Assembly (NCBI GenBank): GCA_009924535.1
Contig: RFRI01000026.1
Coordinates: forward strand, 1 to 11,109
Source: Verrucomicrobiota bacterium
Lineage (GTDB): Bacteria; Verrucomicrobiota; Verrucomicrobiia; Opitutales; UBA953
DNA length: 11,109 bases
Reading direction: 5' to 3'
Part shown: positions 7,823 to 11,109 of the stretch, in pieces
How the letters are laid out: every line of letters begins with the position of its first letter
How positions within the stretch are numbered: the first letter of the stretch is position 1
Position numbers and translations under genes: made by a program
The notes under the pieces: generated by a model
Told to the model about the DNA's origin: nothing
Databases searched by the model: none
What the model saw: only the letters and a program-made list of their open reading frames with translations

Positions 7823-8701
7823 TCAGCGCTCCCAGGCCTGTCGCGGGATGCGTTGGAGGATTCCGAGGAAAAGCTCGGACTCCATCTTGCGCAGCCTGAT
7901 CAGATCCTCGGGGAAGCCGTCTTCCTTGGAACGCATCCGCGTCTCCCAATAGTGGCGATACCATCGGTAGGCCTCGGCCTTACGACCGTCACCCCATTCA
8001 AAATCGGCGCAGATCCGCGCGGCATACCACGGAGCGTCGGGAGCTTCGGCGGCCTGGCGGTAATAGTCGGCGGCGAGCCGGAGATCCTTGAGCTTACCTT
8101 CGGCCAAGAAACCTGCGGCCAGCAGCAAAGACGTCCGATTGCGCGCATGTGCCATACCCTCTTCCAGGACATCGAGCCCGCGTTGGCCGTATTGACGGAA
8201 GAGCCGATCCTGGGTCTCGGCCGGCACCTTGGCATAACCACCGCGACGCCGGATTTCCCAATGCGCCATGTCGAGTCCGATACGAAGACCGGCGTTCTCC
8301 CAGAAGTAACGGGCGTGCGGATCAAGCGTGCACGCGGTGCGCATGAGGGCTTCGCAGCCCGGGCGATCGCGGCGTTCCCAGAAGACATAGCTGCGGATCC
8401 AGGCGATGTCGGCGACGACCGTGCGCAGCCCCCCCAGGACGCCGAGCAGCACTCCTTGACCCAAGGTCGGCTCAAGCTCCTTGCGTCCGATCTCGGGGAT
8501 GTTCGGACGAATCCGACGCCAAGACGATTCCGCCAAAGCCCCGGCCCCGAGGATCAGCACGCCGACCAGCAACCAAGGGGCGCTTCTTCCACTGGCCGGT
8601 CGAGTTCCCCGAGGTCTTTGCGCGGGGAGGCTTCGATTGCGTCCTTGGGAACCCGCCGTGGGATCAGGTGCAACTGGATCCGGGGGAGTACTTCGCGACA
8701 C
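7823..8701 (-). CDS. Membrane-anchored helical-repeat (TPR-like) protein with chimeric N-terminus
   Basis: The open frame from GTG 8701 gives 292 residues, but only about residue 42 onward (8578 leftward) looks native. Residues 1-40 are Pro/Arg/Ser-rich and lie antisense to a methyltransferase fragment. The native part has one transmembrane segment (about 43-58, WLLVGVLILGAGALA), then GLRTVVADIAWIRSYVFWER (91-110) and helical pairs typical of TPR-like repeats (about 112-128, 170-200, 203-221, 224-253). It most likely sits in the cytoplasmic membrane as a scaffold. It is the last gene of the acyP-ABC cluster, so it may partner the ABC transporter, which is inference. No catalytic motif is visible. 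The original start codon appears lost at the junction near 8580. The TGA at 7823-7825 abuts the topB stop. Confidence 0.65.
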   Translation of the reverse strand: MSRSTPPDPVAPDPTAGSQGRNRSLPAQRPRGTRPASGRSAPWLLVGVLILGAGALAESSWRRIRPNIPEIGRKELEPTLGQGVLLGVLGGLRTVVADIAWIRSYVFWERRDRPGCEALMRTACTLDPHARYFWENAGLRIGLDMAHWEIRRRGGYAKVPAETQDRLFRQYGQRGLDVLEEGMAHARNRTSLLLAAGFLAEGKLKDLRLAADYYRQAAEAPDAPWYAARICADFEWGDGRKAEAYRWYRHYWETRMRSKEDGFPEDLIRLRKMESELFLGILQRIPRQAWER

Positions 8702-8808
8702 GTGCGCCGGATATCACCGCCGCCCCAAACATGGCGGCGAAGGATGGCCTTATTGCGGCACTCCAGTTTGCAAAACCGAATGTCTACGCGGAGTACGTGC
8801 GGGCCAAG
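8581..8808 (+). pseudogene. Internal fragment of an Eco57I/type IIG-like adenine DNA methyltransferase
   Basis: Frame 1 reads RFFHWPVEFPEVF, then GGFDCVLGNPPWDQVQL, YFATRAPDITAAPN and ALQFAKPNVYAEYVRAK. The FHWPxEFPEVF...GFDxVLGNPPW block is characteristic of the large gamma-class N6-adenine methyltransferases found in type IIG restriction enzymes and related phage-defence proteins. NPPW is catalytic motif IV. Only about 76 codons of a protein normally near or above 1000 residues are present, with no start or stop of its own. Codons (GCG, GGG, GCA, TTT, AAA) differ from the flanking genes. The left border is near 8575-8590. The right border lies within 8793-8808, where the sequence also fits the permease on the other strand. 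It cannot be functional. It is either a captured DNA scrap or an assembly chimera. Confidence 0.8.
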
Positions 8809-9338
8809 GCGGAGATCGCGAGGACGATGGCGATGACCACCCCCAGGCGAAGCCACTGCATCAGGATCAACTGACCGAGACCGCCGACGCTGAAGGTAGC
8901 GGGGAGCTTGCCCGACTGCTCCGCCAAGGCGATCAGCTCCTGCTCGCGGGCCCAAAGGACGATGCCCTGCAACCCGGCCAGCACGACGATGAAGACGCCC
9001 AGCACGGCCCAGGCGCCGCAGAACTTGCCCAGCAGGAATTCGGCACGGCTCAAGGGCTTGGCCAGGAGAGTCAGCGCGGTCTTATTGTCGATCTCGCTGA
9101 AGAACAACTGGGCGGTCATGACGACCGCGAGCACCGAGCCGAAGAAGAACATGCCCCCGAATCCGAAGTCGGCGATGAACTTGAGTTCGCCATGACCGAA
9201 GTCGAAGACACGGAGCGACACGGACGACAGCACCATCGCGGCGCCGAGCAGCAGCAGGAAGGCGAAGAAACGCTGGCGGACGGCTTCCAGGAAGGTCACC
9301 CGGGAGATCCAGAGCGTACGGCGGAGGGAATCGTTCAT
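8784..9338 (-). CDS. ABC-2 type transporter permease, C-terminally truncated
   Basis: This 184-residue membrane protein starts MNDSLRRTLWISRVTFLEAV, a common opening for ABC-2 permeases with a cytoplasmic N-terminal helix. Hydrophobic segments lie at about 23-42, 62-80, 103-125 and 163-177. FFSEIDNKTALTLLAKPLSR (79-98), followed by FLLGKF, matches the conserved cytoplasmic loop of this family. The usual six-segment protein is about 250-300 residues, but here the frame reaches TAG at 8784-8786 right after ISALARTY, where the sequence turns into the methyltransferase fragment. The last two residues (SA) and the stop therefore belong to the foreign piece. The start lies one base beyond the ATPase stop (TGACATG), so the two should be co-translated. 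The transported substrate is unknown. Function is doubtful without the last segments. Confidence 0.85.
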   Translation of the reverse strand: MNDSLRRTLWISRVTFLEAVRQRFFAFLLLLGAAMVLSSVSLRVFDFGHGELKFIADFGFGGMFFFGSVLAVVMTAQLFFSEIDNKTALTLLAKPLSRAEFLLGKFCGAWAVLGVFIVVLAGLQGIVLWAREQELIALAEQSGKLPATFSVGGLGQLILMQWLRLGVVIAIVLAISALARTYSA

Positions 9339-9339
9339 G

Positions 9340-10191
9340 TCAGGCGTCGCGACTTCCGGTCACGAGTTCACGGAAGAGGTCTTCCAAGGAGCGGCGGGGA
9401 TGGGTGACGGAAGTGACCTTCGCGCCATGGGCCTCCAGGGCCGCCTCGGCGGCCGCCCTCGCGGCCGGCGTCATGGCTTCGATCGTCATCACGTGGCGGT
9501 CGCGGCGGGCCAGGACGTCGTCCACGGCGCCTTCGAGGACGAGCTTGCCTCGGTCCATGATGGCCACGCGGTCGCAGACCTGCTCGACTTGGCCGAGCAG
9601 ATGGGAGCAAAGGACGACGGTCTTCCCCTTGGCGCGCATCGCATGGATCATGCGACCGATCGCGGCGGAACCCACGGGGTCGACGCCAGCGGTGGGCTCG
9701 TCCAGGATCACGAGTTCGGGGTCGTGCACCACGGCCTGGGCGAAGCCGATACGCTGGAGCATCCCTTTCGAATAGGTGCCGATCGGCCGGCTGGCCGCCT
9801 CGGTCATCGCGGCGAGGCCCAGGGCGTCCTCGACGGCCGCGTCGAGGTCGGCGGAGGCGACACCGCTGAGCTGGGCGCAGTAGCGGACGAGTTCGCGGCC
9901 AGTAAGAAACTTATGGAAATAAGGAGCCTCCGGCAGGAAACCCGTACGGCGGCGCGCGGCGCTCGTCGCGGAAGGATGGCCGAGGATGCCGATCTCACCG
10001 GCGGTCGCGGCGACGAGGCCGAGCACGATCTTCAGCGTGGTGCTCTTGCCGCAGCCGTTGGGCCCGAGCAAGCCGAAGACCTGGCCACGCGGGACCTCGA
10101 GCGAAAGGTCGTCGACGGCCCGCAGCTTGAGGCCGCGGATGCCGATGCGGAAATCCTTGGTGAGATGGCGGACGGAGATGGCGGGACTCAT
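9340..10191 (-). CDS. ABC transporter ATP-binding protein
   Basis: This 283-residue nucleotide-binding subunit powers the adjacent ABC-2 permease. The Walker A motif GPNGCGKST is at 43-51, the Q-loop region is TGFLPEAPYF (83-92, without the usual Gln, as in many exporter ATPases), the signature is YSKGMLQR (140-147), Walker B is LVILDEP (160-166), the D-loop is AGVD (168-171) and the switch histidine is His197 in LCSHLL. The C-terminal extension after about 215 resembles the regulatory tail of drug or lipid exporters of the CcmA type. ATG 10191 overlaps the acyP stop as ATGA, and the TGA at 9342-9340 is one base from the permease ATG. All catalytic elements are present. Substrate and direction cannot be assigned, but ABC-2 partners suggest export. 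Confidence 0.93.
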   Translation of the reverse strand: MSPAISVRHLTKDFRIGIRGLKLRAVDDLSLEVPRGQVFGLLGPNGCGKSTTLKIVLGLVAATAGEIGILGHPSATSAARRRTGFLPEAPYFHKFLTGRELVRYCAQLSGVASADLDAAVEDALGLAAMTEAASRPIGTYSKGMLQRIGFAQAVVHDPELVILDEPTAGVDPVGSAAIGRMIHAMRAKGKTVVLCSHLLGQVEQVCDRVAIMDRGKLVLEGAVDDVLARRDRHVMTIEAMTPAARAAAEAALEAHGAKVTSVTHPRRSLEDLFRELVTGSRDA

Positions 10192-10469
10192 CGACGGATG
10201 GCGAACTCGCGGCAGGTGCGCAAGCCGGCGAAGGTCTTGATCTCCTCGCCACGGATGTGTCCATCGAGGGACTTGGCGATCTGGTCGGTGAAGGCTTCGA
10301 CTTCGCCTTCGTCGCCCTCGGCGTGCAGGTAGACCCGTCCGTCGGACAGGTTCTGGACATATCCCGTCACATCATAACCACGGGCCAAACCGAGGACTTG
10401 GGCACGAAAACCGACCCCTTGCACGTGGCCGGTGTACCAGACATCACGATGGGAGACATGGGTTGACAT
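10188..10469 (-). CDS. acyP: Acylphosphatase
   Basis: Acylphosphatase hydrolyses small acyl phosphates such as acetyl or carbamoyl phosphate in the cytoplasm. The 93-residue length is typical. The phosphate-binding loop is GHVQGVGFRAQV with catalytic Arg22, and the water-orienting asparagine is Asn40 in VTGYVQNLSDGRV. The remainder follows the alpha/beta sandwich pattern. ATG 10469 gives the normal short N-terminus. Its TGA overlaps the ATPase start as ATGA, making it the first gene of the leftward cluster. A physiological tie between acylphosphatase and the transporter is not obvious and may be only operon convenience. Confidence 0.93.
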   Translation of the reverse strand: MSTHVSHRDVWYTGHVQGVGFRAQVLGLARGYDVTGYVQNLSDGRVYLHAEGDEGEVEAFTDQIAKSLDGHIRGEEIKTFAGLRTCREFAIRR

Positions 10470-10534
10470 GAGCGAGAGGCCTTGTGATTATTGGTTTACC
10501 TTTAGGGACTAATCCACACCAATCCTCTCAGACC
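10470..10534. promoter_or_regulatory. Divergent acyP/tatA intergenic region
   Basis: These 65 bases are locally AT-rich (for example GATTATTGGTTTACCTTTAG) in a GC-rich window, as expected of a promoter region serving both the leftward acyP cluster and the rightward tatA. I could not place a convincing -35/-10 pair in either direction. No strong Shine-Dalgarno precedes either ATG. Confidence 0.4.
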
Positions 10535-10831
10535 ATGCACCTCCCCCTCGCATTCCTCAACGGCGAAACCGCCCTTATCATCCTTGTGGTGGTCGTCCTC
10601 CTGTTCGGCGGCTCCAAGCTCCCTGAGCTCGCCCGCGGCCTGGGCAAGGCCAAGCGCGAATTCAAGAAGGCCTCCGAAGAAGTCGAAGACGAAGTGCGTA
10701 GCGCCGTCGAAGAAGACGAGCGCAAGAAACTCCGCCTGAAGCAGATCGAAGAAGAAGAACGCGCCGCGGTCCGCGCCAAGCTCGAAGCCGAAGAGCGCGC
10801 CAAGCGAGCCCAAGACGGCAAGCAGAACTAA
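10535..10831 (+). CDS. tatA: Sec-independent protein translocase TatA
   Basis: TatA oligomerises with TatBC to move folded twin-arginine precursors across the cytoplasmic membrane. ATG 10535 gives 98 residues. A short N-terminus with polar Glu11 is followed by one membrane helix (about 12-24, TALIILVVVVLLF), the FGG hinge (24-26), and the amphipathic helix SKLPELARGLGKAKREFKKA (27-46). The remaining tail is a highly charged Glu/Lys/Arg helix, probably coiled-coil. An in-frame ATG at 10484 would put a polar extension before the membrane helix and is unlikely. TatA and TatB are hard to separate; the FGxxxLPEL hinge and length favour TatA. No tatC is adjacent. The gene ends at a strong terminator and is probably monocistronic. 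Confidence 0.92.
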   Translation: MHLPLAFLNGETALIILVVVVLLFGGSKLPELARGLGKAKREFKKASEEVEDEVRSAVEEDERKKLRLKQIEEEERAAVRAKLEAEERAKRAQDGKQN

Positions 10832-10838
10832 GACCTCC

Positions 10839-10864
10839 GGGGCCTGCGAAGGCCCCTTTTTATT
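10839..10864 (+). terminator. Intrinsic terminator after tatA
   Basis: GGGGCC (10839-10844) and GGCCCC (10851-10856) form a perfect 6-bp GC stem around a TGCGAA loop, followed by TTTTTATT. It begins 7 bases after the tatA stop. The ribE ATG lies only five bases beyond its end, so it occupies the whole potential ribE leader and could also act as an attenuator for read-through. Confidence 0.85.
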
Positions 10865-10869
10865 TCCCG

Positions 10870-11055
10870 ATGTTCACAGGGTTAGTCCAGGGAGCCGCCA
10901 AGGTCGTCGCCATCGCTCCCCGCGAGAAGGACGGTGCCCGCCTGACCCTCGCCCACCCCCTGCTCTCGTCCGCCAAGCCAGGCGACAGCATCTCCACCAA
11001 CGGGTGTGGCACTGTCACACTTAATTCGATCTATATATTCTTTTGGATGCACTAA
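10870..11055 (+). pseudogene. ribE: Riboflavin synthase alpha chain, broken after about 46 codons
   Basis: Riboflavin synthase dismutates two 6,7-dimethyl-8-ribityllumazines into riboflavin. The start MFTGLVQGAAKVVAI and the later LLSSAKPGDSISTNGC match the first barrel of the family (MFTGIVE ... GDSIAVNGVCLTV). After the codon at 11005-11007 the frame changes character: GTVTLNSIYIFFWMH and a stop at 11053-11055, in AT-rich sequence with a likely reverse-strand coding frame. The intact protein should be about 200 residues, so about three quarters is missing. Only 10870-11007 is genuine ribE. No room exists for an FMN riboswitch, because the tatA terminator ends five bases upstream. Either the gene is disrupted or the contig end is chimeric. 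Confidence 0.75.
11004..11020. repeat. Short palindrome at the ribE breakpoint
   Basis: GTGTGGC (11004-11010) and GTCACAC (11014-11020) form a 7-bp stem with one G-T pair and an ACT loop, exactly where ribE stops and AT-rich sequence starts. Short hairpins at such joints can promote template switching, either in a cell or during amplification. Confidence 0.5.
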
Positions 11056-11109
11056 GCAGATGTCTTCAACCGTTGCTTGTATCGCGGGAATTCTCTTTAA
11101 TTTTTGACT
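11008..11109 (-). pseudogene. Fragment resembling a histone deacetylase / AcuC-fold protein
   Basis: The last ~100 bases are AT-rich, unlike the rest of the window, and have one fully open - strand frame from the right edge. It reads SQKLKRIPAIQATVEDICLV and then HPKEYIDRIK. The spacing 'RIPA..AT.ED...VH..EYI.RI' resembles the N-terminal part of histone-deacetylase/acetoin-utilisation family proteins, where this stretch precedes the catalytic core. No catalytic residues are covered, so the assignment is tentative. The frame runs off the right edge upstream and into antisense ribE at about 11007, so it is truncated at the joint. Confidence 0.4.

Noticed and set aside
9337..10332. 331-codon + strand open frame across the ABC ATPase
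   Set aside because: Antisense of a gene with all Walker and signature motifs.
11008..11027. GGCACTGT at the ribE break looks like the tip of an IS6-type inverted repeat
   Set aside because: The following bases do not continue like such an end, and the - strand reading is an uninterrupted deacetylase-like frame instead. No transposase is visible.

Overview
The window is a GC-rich, densely packed stretch of Gram-negative chromosome. Lipid A synthesis (lpxK), a TatA protein and the overall sequence character suggest a member of the Verrucomicrobiota, probably Opitutales-like. That placement is inference from the feel of the proteins and was not tested. Most genes lack a clear Shine-Dalgarno site, and gene junctions are tight: ATGA overlaps, abutting stop codons and a convergent overlap.

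Layout. 1-177 is the 3' end of an unrecognised + strand gene. 283-2319 (+) is polyphosphate kinase ppk1, overlapping by 23 bp the convergent lpxK (2297-3508, -). Divergent from lpxK is a two-gene + strand unit: panD (3575-3976, aspartate decarboxylase proenzyme) overlapping a class V PLP aminotransferase (3973-5052) by 4 bp. topB (5084-7822, +; DNA topoisomerase III) follows and ends directly against the stop codon of a - strand cluster. Read in its own direction, that cluster is acyP (10469-10188), an ABC ATPase (10191-9340), an ABC-2 permease (9338-8784) and a membrane-anchored helical-repeat protein (about 8578-7823). Divergent from acyP is tatA (10535-10831, +), closed by a strong intrinsic terminator, and then the start of ribE (10870-), which breaks off.

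The most unusual feature is mosaicism. Between the permease and the helical-repeat gene lies a roughly 230-bp + strand fragment (about 8581-8808) of a gamma-class N6-adenine DNA methyltransferase of the Eco57I/type IIG kind, with its NPPW motif. It has no start, no stop and different codon use. The permease loses its C-terminus and the repeat protein its native N-terminus exactly at the borders. At the right end, ribE breaks at about 11007 and the last ~100 bp are AT-rich. They read on the - strand as a piece resembling a histone-deacetylase/AcuC-fold protein, with a short palindrome at the joint. Two unrelated fragments spliced into housekeeping genes could be real end-joining scars or assembly/amplification chimeras, and the sequence alone cannot decide between these.

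The intact genes are core metabolism: polyphosphate storage, lipid A phosphorylation, beta-alanine for CoA, DNA decatenation, export and riboflavin. I see no complete new defence or mobile system. Nothing resembling a CRISPR array, tRNA or rRNA was noticed.
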